A DNA stretch of 57,483 nucleotides from Streptomyces sp. NRRL S-340 (GCF_000720185.1 NZ_JOIY01000074.1:1-57483); one strand, 5' to 3'. Counted from the stretch's first letter, positions 36,861-45,922 are shown. The notes: generated from the sequence alone by a model not told the origin. Numbers and translations: made by a program.

Positions 36861-37343
36861 ATGACTGTCGTGAAGAGCACGATTCCCGAGTCGGCACGCC
36901 AGGTCACCGGGGAGGCACTGCAGAGCACCCTGGTGGATCTTCTCGGGCTCTCCTTGATCGGTAAGCAGGCGCACTGGAACATCGTGGGACCCCGTTTCCG
37001 CTCGATCCACCTGCAACTGGACGAGGTGGTGGCGGCGGCCCGCGAGTTCGCCGACACGGTCGCGGAGCGCTCCTCGGCGCTCGGCCTGCCGCCGGACGGC
37101 CGTCCGGAGACGATCGCCTCCGCGTTCACGCTGCCGGGCCCGAAGGACGGCTGGGTGCGCGACACCGACGTCGTCGAGGTGATGATCGAGGCCCTGGAGG
37201 CCGCCATCGCCCGGCTGCGCGAGCGCATCGAGGTGACGGAGAAGCCCGACCCGGTCACCCAGGACCTGCTGATCACGATCACCGCCGAGCTGGAGAAGCA
37301 GCGGTGGATGTTCGCCGCGGAGAACGTCTCCCGCGACGACTGA
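36861..37343 (+). CDS. dps: Dps-family DNA-binding ferritin
   Basis: A 160-residue four-helix mini-ferritin. Ferroxidase ligands typical of Dps are visible: H38 in KQAHWNIVG, H50 in FRSIHLQLDE, and D65/E69 in the second helix. It oxidises ferrous iron with peroxide inside a dodecameric shell and protects the chromosome in stress. The long Lys/Arg-rich N- or C-terminal tails found in some streptomycete Dps proteins are absent. The ATG follows GAGGGAGAACCACCGC. A HhH DNA-repair-type gene follows after 22 bases, likely co-transcribed. Confidence 0.92.
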   Translation: MTVVKSTIPESARQVTGEALQSTLVDLLGLSLIGKQAHWNIVGPRFRSIHLQLDEVVAAAREFADTVAERSSALGLPPDGRPETIASAFTLPGPKDGWVRDTDVVEVMIEALEAAIARLRERIEVTEKPDPVTQDLLITITAELEKQRWMFAAENVSRDD

Positions 37344-37365
37344 GCCTCGAGGGCCAGGGGCCACG

Positions 37366-38061
37366 ATGAGTGCGGCCACCCGTGCCGCCCGCGCGCCCGG
37401 CGCCGGGGAGCGGGACGAGAAGGACGACCGGCGAGCGGAGGCGGTGCTGCGGGAGCTGGTCGGGCGGCACGGCGAGACCTTCGCGCAGGAGGCCGGCATC
37501 ACCCTGAAGAACACACCGCAGCCGCTGTACCGGCTGCTGGTGCTCGCCGTGCTGCTCAGCGCCCGCATCCGCGGGTCGGTGGCCGTCGCGGCGGCCCGGG
37601 AGCTGTCCGGCGCCGGACTGCGCGACCCGCACCGCATGGCAGCCGCCGGCCGGCGGGCGCGGGTGGACGCGCTGGGCCGCGGCGGCTACCGGCGCTACGA
37701 CGAACGCACCGCCACCCAGCTGGGCGAAGGCGCCGAGCTGGTCACCGGACGCTGGGGCGGTGATCTGCGCCGCCTGCGCGGGGAGGCCGACGGCGACGTG
37801 GCGGCGCTGCGCCGACTGCTGCGGGAGGTACCGGGGCTCGGTCCGGCCGGCGCGGACATCTTCCTGCGGGAGGTCCAGGGCGTGTGGCCCGAGGTCGCAC
37901 CCTTCCTGGACGCCAAGGCACTGTCGGGCGCCGAACGCCTCGGCCTGCCGTCCGACCCCGGCCGGCTGACCGCCCTCGCGGGCGGCACGGGCCCGGAGGT
38001 CCTCGCGGCGGCACTCGTGCGCGCGGCGCTCGACAAGAAGGTGGCCGGCTCAGTCGGCTGA
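37366..38061 (+). CDS. Endonuclease-III-like helix-hairpin-helix protein
   Basis: A 231-residue protein with the HhH-GPD core: YRLLVLAVLLSARIRGSVA near the start, the hairpin VPGLGPAGADIFLREVQG at about 147-164 and an aspartate in FLDAKAL where the HhH-GPD catalytic Asp is expected. The four-cysteine iron-sulfur loop of Nth is missing, so it is a shortened member. It probably binds damaged DNA or acts as a glycosylase of unknown specificity. It lies 22 bases behind dps and is probably part of the same transcript, pairing DNA protection and repair. Confidence 0.8.
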   Translation: MSAATRAARAPGAGERDEKDDRRAEAVLRELVGRHGETFAQEAGITLKNTPQPLYRLLVLAVLLSARIRGSVAVAAARELSGAGLRDPHRMAAAGRRARVDALGRGGYRRYDERTATQLGEGAELVTGRWGGDLRRLRGEADGDVAALRRLLREVPGLGPAGADIFLREVQGVWPEVAPFLDAKALSGAERLGLPSDPGRLTALAGGTGPEVLAAALVRAALDKKVAGSVG

Positions 38062-38130
38062 CCCGGCCGCCCCGGCCCCGGACGGGCGCCTCGCCTCCGC
38101 CGCCGGGCCGGTGCGCACCCTTCATGCACC

Positions 38131-39012
38131 TCAGTCGCGCGGCAGCGGCAGGTCGAGGAGACGGCTGATGGTCCGCAGGACGCCGTTGTCGTTGTTGGAG
38201 GGCGCCAGGTGGCGGGCCCGGCGGATCACGTCGGGGTGGGCGTTGGCCATGGCGAAGGACCAGTCGGCGGCGTCCAGCATCTCCAGGTCGTTGAGGTAGT
38301 CGCCGAACACCAGGGTCTGCGCGGGCGTGATGCCCAGGTCCCGCTGGAGACGGCGCAGCGCCGCGCCCTTGTCGGCGGTGCGGTTCATGACGTCGACCCA
38401 GTGCTCGCCGGAGACGACGACCTGATGGGTAGCGGCGAACGGCGCCAGGGCCGGGGCGGTGGTCCGCTCGACCGCTCCGAAGTCGAAGACGGCCACCTTG
38501 ATGACGTCGTCGTCGACGGCGGCGGCGTCCGCCACGACCTCGTGCCGTACGTAGTACTTGCGGACCTCCGCGAGGAACGCCTCGTCGGACCGTTCCACGT
38601 AGGCGGACCGCTTGCCGCAGATCACCGCGCCCACGTCCGCGCCCCCGGCGGCCAGCTCCCGCACGGCCGACACGAGCCGCGCGGCCACGGCGGGCGCCAG
38701 CGGGTCGGAGCTGAGTTCCTCGCCGTCCCGGACGACGTACGTGCCGTTCTCGGCGATGAAGACCATGCCCTCGTCCGCACCGGCGAACTGCTCGGCCAAG
38801 GTGGCGTACTGGCGTCCGCTCGCCGGGCTGAAGAGCACACCGCGGCGGCGCAGCTCGGCCAGGACCGGCCACAGGCCCGCGGGCATCCGTTTGGCGTCGT
38901 CGAGGAGCGTGCCGTCCATGTCGGTGACGATCAGCCGTATACCGGCCGGTCCGGCGGGGTCCCCGGGGCGGCTGCCGGGGGCGGTGAGCAGGGGCGAGGG
39001 AGTGGTGGACAT
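38131..39012 (-). CDS. Cof-type HAD-superfamily phosphatase
   Basis: A 293-residue HAD hydrolase of class IIB. Motif I is DMDGTLLD with nucleophile D31, motif II lies near FSPASGRQY, the Lys in NRTADKGAALRRL is motif III and motif IV is GDYLNDLEM. The C2 cap sits between. Family members dephosphorylate sugar phosphates, pyridoxal phosphate or FMN in the cytosol. The ATG at 39012 is preferred; the longer frame to 39366 is antisense leader. It is single and convergent with the HhH gene. Confidence 0.88.
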   Translation of the reverse strand: MSTTPSPLLTAPGSRPGDPAGPAGIRLIVTDMDGTLLDDAKRMPAGLWPVLAELRRRGVLFSPASGRQYATLAEQFAGADEGMVFIAENGTYVVRDGEELSSDPLAPAVAARLVSAVRELAAGGADVGAVICGKRSAYVERSDEAFLAEVRKYYVRHEVVADAAAVDDDVIKVAVFDFGAVERTTAPALAPFAATHQVVVSGEHWVDVMNRTADKGAALRRLQRDLGITPAQTLVFGDYLNDLEMLDAADWSFAMANAHPDVIRRARHLAPSNNDNGVLRTISRLLDLPLPRD

Positions 39013-39304
39013 GTCCCGGTTCCTGTGAGGGCGCGGGTGCGCCGGACGGGTGGCGGAGCGGCGGGAGCAGCCGGAGCGGCTCCCCGCCGACCCCCGAGAC
39101 AAACACGTCCCCCCACCGCCGGGCAAACCCCGCCGGCGGCCGGCCGGGGTGCCGCCGGACCGCGACGGCCGCGGCCCCGGGCGGGCGGGTGCGCCGATTC
39201 CCGGGACAGGGTGATCTTCGCGCGGCACAATGGCGGGGACTGCGCGGCCTGCGCCGTGCCGTCGGCGGACATGCACCGAGCGGACATGAACCAGGAGCGC
39301 GGAC

Positions 39305-40117
39305 GTGAGCGAGAGCAGCACCCCGACGGGCGGGTCGCCGAGGCTGAACACCGGGGTGGCGCACAACGCGCGGGTCTGGAACTACTGGATCGGCGGCAAG
39401 GACAACTACGAGGTGGACCAGCAGGTCGGCGAGCACGTGGCCGGCATGTTCCCGGTGATCCGCGAGGTCGCGCGCGCGGACCGCGAGTTCCTGGGGCGTG
39501 CGGTGCGCTTCCTGACCGCCGAGCGCGGCATACGGCAGTTCCTCGACATCGGCACCGGACTGCCGACCGTCGACAACACCCATGAGATAGCGCAGCGCCT
39601 GGCTCCCGAGGCGCGCATCGTGTACGTCGACAACGACCCGATCGTCCTCGCCCACGCGCGCACCCTGCTGACCAGTACCCCCGCGGGCGCCACCGCCTAC
39701 ATCGACGCGGACGTGCACGACCCGGAGGCCATCGTCGAGCGGGCCGCGGCCACGCTGGACCTCGGCCGGCCCGTCGCCGTGATGATGCTCGGCATCCTGA
39801 ACTTCGTCCTGGACACCGACAAGGCGCGCGACATCGTCCGCCGCGTCATGGCGGCGGTCCCGTCGGGCAGTTACCTGGTCCTCACCCACCCCACCGTCGA
39901 CGCCGACCTCGGCGGCGAGGGCAACGTGGGTGCCATGGCGTTCTGGAACGAGAACGCCACTCCCCCGATCACCGCCCGTCCGCGGGCCGAGGTCGCCGCC
40001 TTCCTGGACGGTCTCGACCTGGTCGAGCCGGGTCTGGTGCCGTGCTCGCGGTGGCGGCCCGGGACCGAGGCCCCCGCCGTGGTGCCCCAGTTCGGCGCGG
40101 TGGCCGTGAAGCCCTGA
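39305..40117 (+). CDS. S-adenosylmethionine-dependent methyltransferase (PF04672 family)
   Basis: A 270-residue protein with the family opening PRLNTGVAHNARVWNYWIGGKDNYEVD, followed by the SAM-binding GxG loop in RQFLDIGTGLPT, the acidic strand IVYVDNDPIV and the end GAVAVKP. The family is very numerous in streptomycetes; substrates are unknown for most. The GTG start lies behind GGAGCGCGGAC. It is monocistronic, with a glutamine-synthetase relic 58 bases downstream. Confidence 0.9.
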   Translation: MSESSTPTGGSPRLNTGVAHNARVWNYWIGGKDNYEVDQQVGEHVAGMFPVIREVARADREFLGRAVRFLTAERGIRQFLDIGTGLPTVDNTHEIAQRLAPEARIVYVDNDPIVLAHARTLLTSTPAGATAYIDADVHDPEAIVERAAATLDLGRPVAVMMLGILNFVLDTDKARDIVRRVMAAVPSGSYLVLTHPTVDADLGGEGNVGAMAFWNENATPPITARPRAEVAAFLDGLDLVEPGLVPCSRWRPGTEAPAVVPQFGAVAVKP

Positions 40118-40175
40118 CCCGGACGGCGCGGCGGCACCCTCGCCGCACGCCCCGAGGCAGCCCCATGGAGTACGT

Positions 40176-40840
40176 ATGACCACCCTCGCCGACCCCGTGC
40201 CGGGCGCTCGCCCCGGCGCAGCGCAGCGGGCCGGCGCGCTCGCCGGTGGACTGGCCGGACGGGGCGTGCACGGCGTCGTCCCGGCCCGCGTGGACACCGC
40301 CGGGATCACCCGGGTCAAGGCGGTGCACGGCGCGCGGCCGCCCGACGCGGCGGCGTGGGGCGTGGGCATGCCCCCGGTGTCCGGCACCTTCCTTTCCGGC
40401 GGCTCGGTCGTCACCACGGACGTCCTGGGCTGCCCGGACGGCGGCCTGCGGCTCCACCCGGGCCTCGGCCGTCTGGTGGCGCCGGCCGCGCGGCCCGGCC
40501 GGGCCTGGGTGCCCGTCGACCCGGTCACGCAGGACGGCGAGCGGCACCCGGGGTGCGGCCGCCGTACCGTCCTGCGCCGGATCGCGGCGCACGCGCGGCG
40601 GCGGCGCGGGATCACGTTCGAGGCGGCCCTCGAGATCGAGCGGGTGCTCGGCCGGGGGACGGCACCGCGGGGCGCGTTCGAACCCGCCGTCTCCGGTCCG
40701 GCGTACGGGGCCGTCCGGCAGGTCGAGGTGAGCGACTACGGCGCCGCCCCGCCGGGGGCGCTCGCGGCGCGGGGCGTGGAGGCCGAGCAGTTCCACCCGG
40801 AGTACGCGGCCGGGCAGTTCGAGGCGTCCACACCGCACCG
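40176..40840 (+). pseudogene. Truncated glutamine-synthetase-like gene
   Basis: The first 220 codons read the N-terminal half of a type-III/GlnA-like enzyme: RGVHGVVPARVDTAGITRVK, DAAAWGVGMPPV, VTTDVLGCPDGGLRLHPGLG, DGERHPGCGRR, and AVSGPAYGAVRQVEVSDYGA, then FHPEYAAGQFE. Homology ends at about 40835, before the rest of the catalytic domain. A different frame (VLAEALEITPYRELPHSAGA, ending TAA near 41001) follows and belongs to something else. Single-residue changes in conserved spots (PARV for LAYV) also suggest decay. Functional homologues make glutamine or gamma-glutamyl amides. Confidence 0.72.
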
Positions 40841-41113
40841 GTCCCGCGCGGACCGGTGCCGTCCTGGCCGAGGCGCTGGAGATCACCCCGTACCGCGAAC
40901 TGCCGCACAGCGCCGGCGCCCGCGGTCCGGCCGAGTTCCACCGCCTCGGCGCGGTCGCCCTCCGGCAGGGCCCGGCCGGGCTGCTGCGGGAACGGGCGTA
41001 AGCCGACGAGCGGAGCCTCGCCGACGCGCCGCGGATCGCCCGCCGGACGGGGCGGGACAACGCCCCGCGGGCCTGCGGGCTCGCCGGAACTCCCCATCCG
41101 GAACCACTGAAAG

Positions 41114-41126
41114 TATGATCAAACAA
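41114..41126 (+). promoter_or_regulatory. -10 box of a probably leaderless transcript
   Basis: TATGAT at 41114-41119 lies six bases before the ATG of the NUDIX gene, so transcription would begin at or next to the A of the start codon. No Shine-Dalgarno sequence is present. The -35 is not obvious. Confidence 0.55.
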
Positions 41127-41659
41127 TGTCTGACATGACCGAGATCACGCCCGGTTGGCTGACCACCGATGAACTGGAGTCGGCACGCGCCCGCATGCCG
41201 ATCCTGTACGTCGAGGCGGTGCCGGTGCGCGTCGACGACAGCGGCGAAGTGACCAGCATCGGCCTGCTGCTGCGCATCGGCCCGGACGGGACGGTCAGCC
41301 GGACCCTGGTCTCCGGCCGGGTGCTCCACCACGAACGGGTACGGGACGCGCTGCTGCGCCACCTCGAGAAGGACCTCGGGCCGGTGGCGCTGCCCCGGGT
41401 CCCGGCCTCCCTCCAGCCGTTCACCGTGGCCGAGTACTTCCCGACGGCGGGCGTCACGCCGTACCACGACCCGCGCCAGCACGCCGTGTCGCTCGCCTAC
41501 ATCGTCCCGGTCGCCGGTGACTGCCGGCCCCGGCAGGACGCCCTGGACCTGGTGTGGTTCACGCCGCAGGAGGCGGCCTCCGGTGCGGTCCAGAGCGAGA
41601 TGCCGGGCGGGCACGGAGTACTGCTGAAGCAGGCACTCGCTCACGTGGGTCACGCCTGA
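41126..41659 (+). CDS. NUDIX-like (DUF4916) protein
   Basis: A 177-residue protein similar to the streptomycete NUDIX hydrolase group named DUF4916: ITPGWLTTDELESARARMPI, YVEAVPVRVDDSGEVTSIGLLLR, SGRVLHHERVRDALLRHLEKDLG and FTVAEYFPTAG. The position where a NUDIX box (GX5EX7REUXEEXGU) would lie reads GRVLHHERVRDALLRHLEKDLG, which keeps only part of the consensus, so pyrophosphatase activity is doubtful. The leaderless start is discussed at 41114. It is monocistronic. Confidence 0.83.
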   Translation: MSDMTEITPGWLTTDELESARARMPILYVEAVPVRVDDSGEVTSIGLLLRIGPDGTVSRTLVSGRVLHHERVRDALLRHLEKDLGPVALPRVPASLQPFTVAEYFPTAGVTPYHDPRQHAVSLAYIVPVAGDCRPRQDALDLVWFTPQEAASGAVQSEMPGGHGVLLKQALAHVGHA

Positions 41660-41791
41660 CGCGAACCGGACCGTGACGGTCGACGGCGTACGGAACAGCC
41701 GCCCCCGGCGGCACCGCCCGGTGCGCCGCGCACGGGCACAGGCGGGCGGTGACGGGCGGACGGTCACCGGCGGGCGGTCACCGGCCGGCGC

Positions 41792-43411
41792 TCACAGGTC
41801 GGTGGCGCGGTGGGTGGGGCGGCCGTTCACCACGGTGAGCAGCACCGGAAGCCGGGCCAGGTCGGCGTCGGAGACGTCGAGGGGGTTGTCCGCGAGGACC
41901 GTGAGGTCGGCCCGGTGCCCGACGGCCGGCCGGCCGGCCACGTCCTCCTCCCCCGCGACCCACGCCGGAGCGAGGGTGATTCCCTGCAGCGCCTGGAGCG
42001 GCGTCAGCGCCTGCTCGGGACCGTGCGGCGGCAGGGAGAGGTCGCCGGGACGGCGGTGACGCGCGCCCGCCATGACACCCAGCGGCGGGAAGGGCGCGAT
42101 GGGCCAGTCTGAGCCGAGGACGACCCGCGCACCGGCCTCCCACAGGTCCCGGCAGCGGAAGGCCCGCGAGGCACGCTCCTCGCCGAGCCGCCTCGACCAG
42201 TTGTCGGTGTGGTCGGCGCGGGTGTACTCGCAGCAGTGGGTGGGCTGCATCGAGGCCGCCACCCCGAGCCGGGCGAAGCGCGCCACCGTGTCGTCGGGAA
42301 CCGTCTCGATGTGCTCCACCCGGTGGCGTACCGGCGCCCCGCCCGCGGCCTGCGCCTTCTCCACCGAGTCCAGCACGTGCCGCACCGCCGCGTCGCCGAT
42401 GGCGTGGGTCGCCGTGGGCACCCCGGCCCGGTGCAGTTCGCCGACCACCCAGCTGTACTGGTCGGGGTCGGGCCAGAAGGCGTGCACGGACTCGCCGTGG
42501 CAGTCGGGACGCTCCAGCCAGGCGGTGCCGTTGTCGATGGTGCCGTCCATGAACATCTTGACCCCGGCGACCCGCCACAGGGTGCCGCCGGTGCCCTGGA
42601 GCCGGACGAGCCCGGCCACCGCGTCCGCGTCGGCGCCCGGCTGGCACCAGGGCGCCACCCGCAGCCGCAGCGGCAGGGCGTCCTCGGCCTCCAGCGCGCC
42701 GAGGATCTCCAGGGTCGCGCCATTGGCGTCCATGGCGTGGCCGCCGGTCAGGCCGGCCGCCGCCATCTCGCGCAGCACCTCACCGGTGCGCGCCCGCACC
42801 TCCTCCTGCGTGGGCTTGGGCGCCACGGCCTCGACGAGTTCGCAGGCGGCGTCCTCCAGCAGCAGGCCCGTGGGACGGCCCGCGTCGTCGCAGACGATCT
42901 CGGCGGCCTGCTCGAACCGCCGGGGCCCGTCGACGCCCGCGAGTTCCAGCGCCCGGGCGCTGGCCAGCACGGAGTGGCCGTCGAACAGGTCGATCAGGGC
43001 GGGGACGCCGTCGAGGACCGGGCCGAGGGAGGCGGCGCCGACGGGCGCGTCACCGAAGGCGTTCGGGTCCAGGCCCCAGCCGCGCAGCCAGGCTCCGGGC
43101 GCGAGCGTCGCGGCGCGCTCGGCGAGCGCCGCCCGTACGGCCGCCAGGTCGCGGCAGCCGGAGAGGTCCACGCCCATGGTGCGCTCGGCGCCGGAGACGG
43201 GGTGGATGTGCGCGTCCGTGAAGCCCGCGGTGACCACCGCGCCCTTCAGGTCGATCACCGTGGTCGCCGGTCCGGCCAGCGCGCGGACCTCCCGGTCCTG
43301 CCCGAGGTGCGTGATGCGGCCGCCGCCCGCGGCGAGCGCGGTGTGCGGCAGGAGCGAGCCCGTGCCCGGGTCGAGGAGCCGGGCGGAGAGCAGGACGAGA
43401 TCGGGAAACAC
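41792..43411 (-). CDS. YtcJ-like metal-dependent amidohydrolase
   Basis: A 539-residue amidohydrolase (PF07969 group): beta-sandwich start LVLLSARLLDPGTG, metal HxH in FTDAHIHPVSG, the mid-barrel metal region VKMFMDGTID, histidines in THAIGDAAV and HRVEHIE, and the closing Asp in VVLGSDWPIAP. Members hydrolyse N-substituted formamides, cyclic amides or related compounds; the substrate here is unknown. The GTG start lies behind AAGGAGCGACC. A TetR gene lies upstream on the same strand and an NCS1 permease diverges beyond it, which suggests uptake and cleavage of a nucleobase- or hydantoin-like compound. Confidence 0.87.
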   Translation of the reverse strand: MFPDLVLLSARLLDPGTGSLLPHTALAAGGGRITHLGQDREVRALAGPATTVIDLKGAVVTAGFTDAHIHPVSGAERTMGVDLSGCRDLAAVRAALAERAATLAPGAWLRGWGLDPNAFGDAPVGAASLGPVLDGVPALIDLFDGHSVLASARALELAGVDGPRRFEQAAEIVCDDAGRPTGLLLEDAACELVEAVAPKPTQEEVRARTGEVLREMAAAGLTGGHAMDANGATLEILGALEAEDALPLRLRVAPWCQPGADADAVAGLVRLQGTGGTLWRVAGVKMFMDGTIDNGTAWLERPDCHGESVHAFWPDPDQYSWVVGELHRAGVPTATHAIGDAAVRHVLDSVEKAQAAGGAPVRHRVEHIETVPDDTVARFARLGVAASMQPTHCCEYTRADHTDNWSRRLGEERASRAFRCRDLWEAGARVVLGSDWPIAPFPPLGVMAGARHRRPGDLSLPPHGPEQALTPLQALQGITLAPAWVAGEEDVAGRPAVGHRADLTVLADNPLDVSDADLARLPVLLTVVNGRPTHRATDL

Positions 43412-43438
43412 GGGGTCGCTCCTTCGGAACTGGTGGTG

Positions 43439-43543
43439 CGGGGGCGGTGCTGAGGTGCGGGTGTGCGTGCCGGGGGCGGTGCAGAGGTGCGGGTGAGCGT
43501 GCCGGGGGCGGTGCTGAGGTGCGGGTGTGCGTGCCGGGGGCGG
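43439..43543. repeat. 32-bp tandem repeat, 3.3 copies
   Basis: Units at 43439-43470, 43471-43502 and 43503-43534, plus nine bases of a fourth, differ at two positions. The repeat starts 28 bases upstream of the amidohydrolase start, between it and the TetR gene. Units of 32 are not a codon multiple, so it is not coding. It may be a hypervariable leader or a multi-site binding region. Confidence 0.85.
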
Positions 43544-43554
43544 CCGACCGTGCG

Positions 43555-44283
43555 TCAGGCTCGCGCCGCCGACGCGTCGCGAGGTCCGTCCTCGCCCTGC
43601 GGCGCGGTACGGGAAGCAGGCCCGGTGTCCGCGGCCGGCGCCGCCACGCCCTCGGCCGGGCGGACGAGGGCGCCCGCGGGCAGGCCCAGGGCACGTTCCG
43701 CCGTGGCGGCAGCCATACCGCTCACCGCCGGTCTGCGTTTCGAGACACCGGAGTTGGCGTGCGCCCCGAGCCCGTCGAGGACGACCAGGATCTGCACGAC
43801 CGCCACCAGCACGTCGTCCGTGCGGAACTCGCCCGCGGCGACTCCCTCCCGGATGACGTCCCCGAGCCGTCCGCGCCAGGCGGCCTCCTGCTCGTCGACC
43901 CGGTCGCGCAGCACCGGCCGGTAGCGGCTGAGGTGCCGGGCGTTGATCCACAGCCGGCTCATCGCGTCGTAGGCGTCCCCCACCGTGCGGGCGAGGAAGC
44001 GCGCGAGGTGCTCCGTCGGCGTGCCCTCGGGCCGCTCGGGCGGGATCAGGGTGTCCAGTTCGCCGGTCGCGGCGCTGCCGAAGGCCTCGGCCACCAGGTC
44101 GTCCGCGGACGGGAAGTAGTGGCTGATCAGCCCCGGCCGGACGTCGAGTTCCTCACCGATCCGGCGCAGGGTGATGCACTCCAGGCCCTCGGTCAGCGCG
44201 ATCGCCGCGGCGGCATCGACGATTTCCGCACGTCGCGTGGCCGGGTCTTTGCGAATTCGTTTACGGCTGACGCTTGACGACAT
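43555..44283 (-). CDS. TetR-family transcriptional regulator
   Basis: A 242-residue protein. The N-terminal TetR helix-turn-helix is clear (RRAEIVDAAAAIALTEGLECITLRRIGEELDVRPGLISHYFPSADDLVAEAF, residues about 15-65). A helical ligand domain follows, then a low-complexity tail after 200. The ATG at 44283 is chosen because it opens the basic MSSSVSRKRIRKDPATRR arm; codons upstream overlap the divergent permease promoter. A palindrome that overlaps its own promoter and the permease promoter indicates joint control. The effector is probably the permease substrate. Confidence 0.88.
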   Translation of the reverse strand: MSSSVSRKRIRKDPATRRAEIVDAAAAIALTEGLECITLRRIGEELDVRPGLISHYFPSADDLVAEAFGSAATGELDTLIPPERPEGTPTEHLARFLARTVGDAYDAMSRLWINARHLSRYRPVLRDRVDEQEAAWRGRLGDVIREGVAAGEFRTDDVLVAVVQILVVLDGLGAHANSGVSKRRPAVSGMAAATAERALGLPAGALVRPAEGVAAPAADTGPASRTAPQGEDGPRDASAARA

Positions 44284-44294
44284 ACCGCGGATGC

Positions 44295-44314
44295 TATTGA
44301 GTGACCGACCAATA
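44295..44314. promoter_or_regulatory. Probable TetR operator
   Basis: TATTG-N10-CAATA (44295-44314), with inner core GAGTGACCGACC, lies in the 62-base gap between the divergent TetR and NCS1 permease genes, 12 bases from the TetR start. Symmetry and place suit a TetR dimer-of-dimers site. Confidence 0.6.
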
Positions 44315-44345
44315 AGCAAGCCGCCGTCAGCCCCTCGGAGTGACA

Positions 44346-45794
44346 ATGGTGTCCACGACCCCCGACCCGAACCCGGACGTCGACGACTGTCCCGGTCCAC
44401 TTACGTCCGCGGAACCTTCCGCCCGGGTCGAGGCGCACGGCATCGATCACATCCCCGACAGCGAACGCCGGGGCCGTCCACGGGAGTTGTTCTCCGTGTG
44501 GGCCGCCGCCAACGTGAACTACCTCAGTCTGGTGGTCGGCGGCGCGCTGGTCCTGATGGGCCTGAGCCTGTGGCAGTCGCTCGCGGTGATCGTGGTGGGC
44601 AACGCGTTCTGGCTGCTGACCGGGGTGCTGGCCGTCTCGGGGCCCGCGGCGGGCACGCCGAGCGAGGTGATCACCCGGGCGATGTACGGGATCCGCGGCA
44701 ACCGCGTCAACAACGCAGTCGTCGGCTGGCTGATCTCCGTCTGCTACTTCGCGCTCAACCTCGCCGCCGCCGCGACGGCCGCCTTCTCCCTCGCCGGCAA
44801 GGCCGGCCTGCCGGTGAACACCGGCGTCAAGATCGTGGTCGTGGTGGTCGTCGCGGCACTGACGCTGACCATCAGCGTCTACGGCCACGCGCTGATCATG
44901 AAGCTGTACCTCCCGATCACCCTGGTCCTCACCGCGGCCTTCATAGGCGTGGCCGTCGCCGTGACCGGCCACACCGACTTCTCCTACGTCCCCGGGCAGC
45001 CGCTGACCGGCCGAAGCCTGTGGGCCGCCGTGCTCGCCGGGGTCGCCCTCGTCGCCTCGGGCCCGCTGTCGTACACCACCAGTGCGGACTTCTCCCGCTA
45101 CCTGCCCCGCACCACCTCCGCGAAGGCGATCGTGGGGTGGACGGCCCTGGGCGGGTTCCTGCCGGGCACCGCGGTGTGCGCGCTGGGCGCCTTCGCCGCG
45201 ACCGCGGTCGACATGACGGACCCGCAGAGCGCGCTGCAGGAGATCCTCCCGTCCTGGTTCGACCCGGTCTTCCTGCTGGCGCTGATCCTCGGCACGATCG
45301 CCATCAACGCCCTGACCGCCTACAGCGCGGGCCTCGCGCTCCAGGCCGTGGGCGTGCGGATCCGCCGCTCCCTCAGCGTGCTCGTCGACGGCGCCGTCTC
45401 GGTCTCCCTGACGCTGTACGCGCTGCTCGTGTCCGACTTCCTCGACACCGTGAACAACGTCCTGCAGCTCACCGTCGCGCTGCTCGGCCCCAGCATGGCC
45501 GTCTACGCCACCGACATCCTGCTGCGCCGCAACCGCTACGACGGCCCCGCCCTGATGGACGAGACCCCGGGCGGCCCCTTCTGGTACACGGGCGGCGTGA
45601 ACCGGGCGGGCGCCGTCGCGGTCGTCGCGGGCACCGCCGTGGCCTCGCTGTGCGTGAACACCCTGTACTACACCGGGCCGGTGGCGACCGCCCTGGGCGG
45701 CGTGGACCTCGCCCTGCCGGTGGGCCTCGTGGTCGCCGCGGTGCTCTACGCCGCCCTGATGCGCGGGACGGCGGGCCCCGCCCGCACACGCTAG
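44346..45794 (+). CDS. NCS1 purine/cytosine-type permease (CodB-like)
   Basis: A 482-residue membrane protein with about twelve helices. NCS1 features include the opening PRELFSVWAAANVNYLSLVVGG, then GTPSEVITRAMYGIRGN (helix 2-3 region), SGPLSYTTSADFSRYLPR and the C-terminal GGPFWYTGGVNRAG loop. Such proton or sodium symporters import cytosine, purines, hydantoins or allantoin. The ATG at 44346 has CGGAG seven bases upstream. It is divergent from a TetR repressor with a shared operator, and the amidohydrolase beyond could process the imported compound. Confidence 0.9.
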   Translation: MVSTTPDPNPDVDDCPGPLTSAEPSARVEAHGIDHIPDSERRGRPRELFSVWAAANVNYLSLVVGGALVLMGLSLWQSLAVIVVGNAFWLLTGVLAVSGPAAGTPSEVITRAMYGIRGNRVNNAVVGWLISVCYFALNLAAAATAAFSLAGKAGLPVNTGVKIVVVVVVAALTLTISVYGHALIMKLYLPITLVLTAAFIGVAVAVTGHTDFSYVPGQPLTGRSLWAAVLAGVALVASGPLSYTTSADFSRYLPRTTSAKAIVGWTALGGFLPGTAVCALGAFAATAVDMTDPQSALQEILPSWFDPVFLLALILGTIAINALTAYSAGLALQAVGVRIRRSLSVLVDGAVSVSLTLYALLVSDFLDTVNNVLQLTVALLGPSMAVYATDILLRRNRYDGPALMDETPGGPFWYTGGVNRAGAVAVVAGTAVASLCVNTLYYTGPVATALGGVDLALPVGLVVAAVLYAALMRGTAGPARTR

Positions 45795-45922
45795 GCGGCC
45801 GGCCCCAAGCCCCCTGCCCGGCAGGCCCCGGCCGGACGTTTTCCGGCAGAGCCGCCGCCGGTCAGGACCATGCCAGTCAGGCCATACCGGTCAGGGCCGT
45901 CGCCGTTCACGGCCGTCGTCGT

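Noticed and set aside
43439..43543. CRISPR-like array
   Set aside because: Units are contiguous 32-bp tandem repeats without spacers, and no cas gene is in the window.
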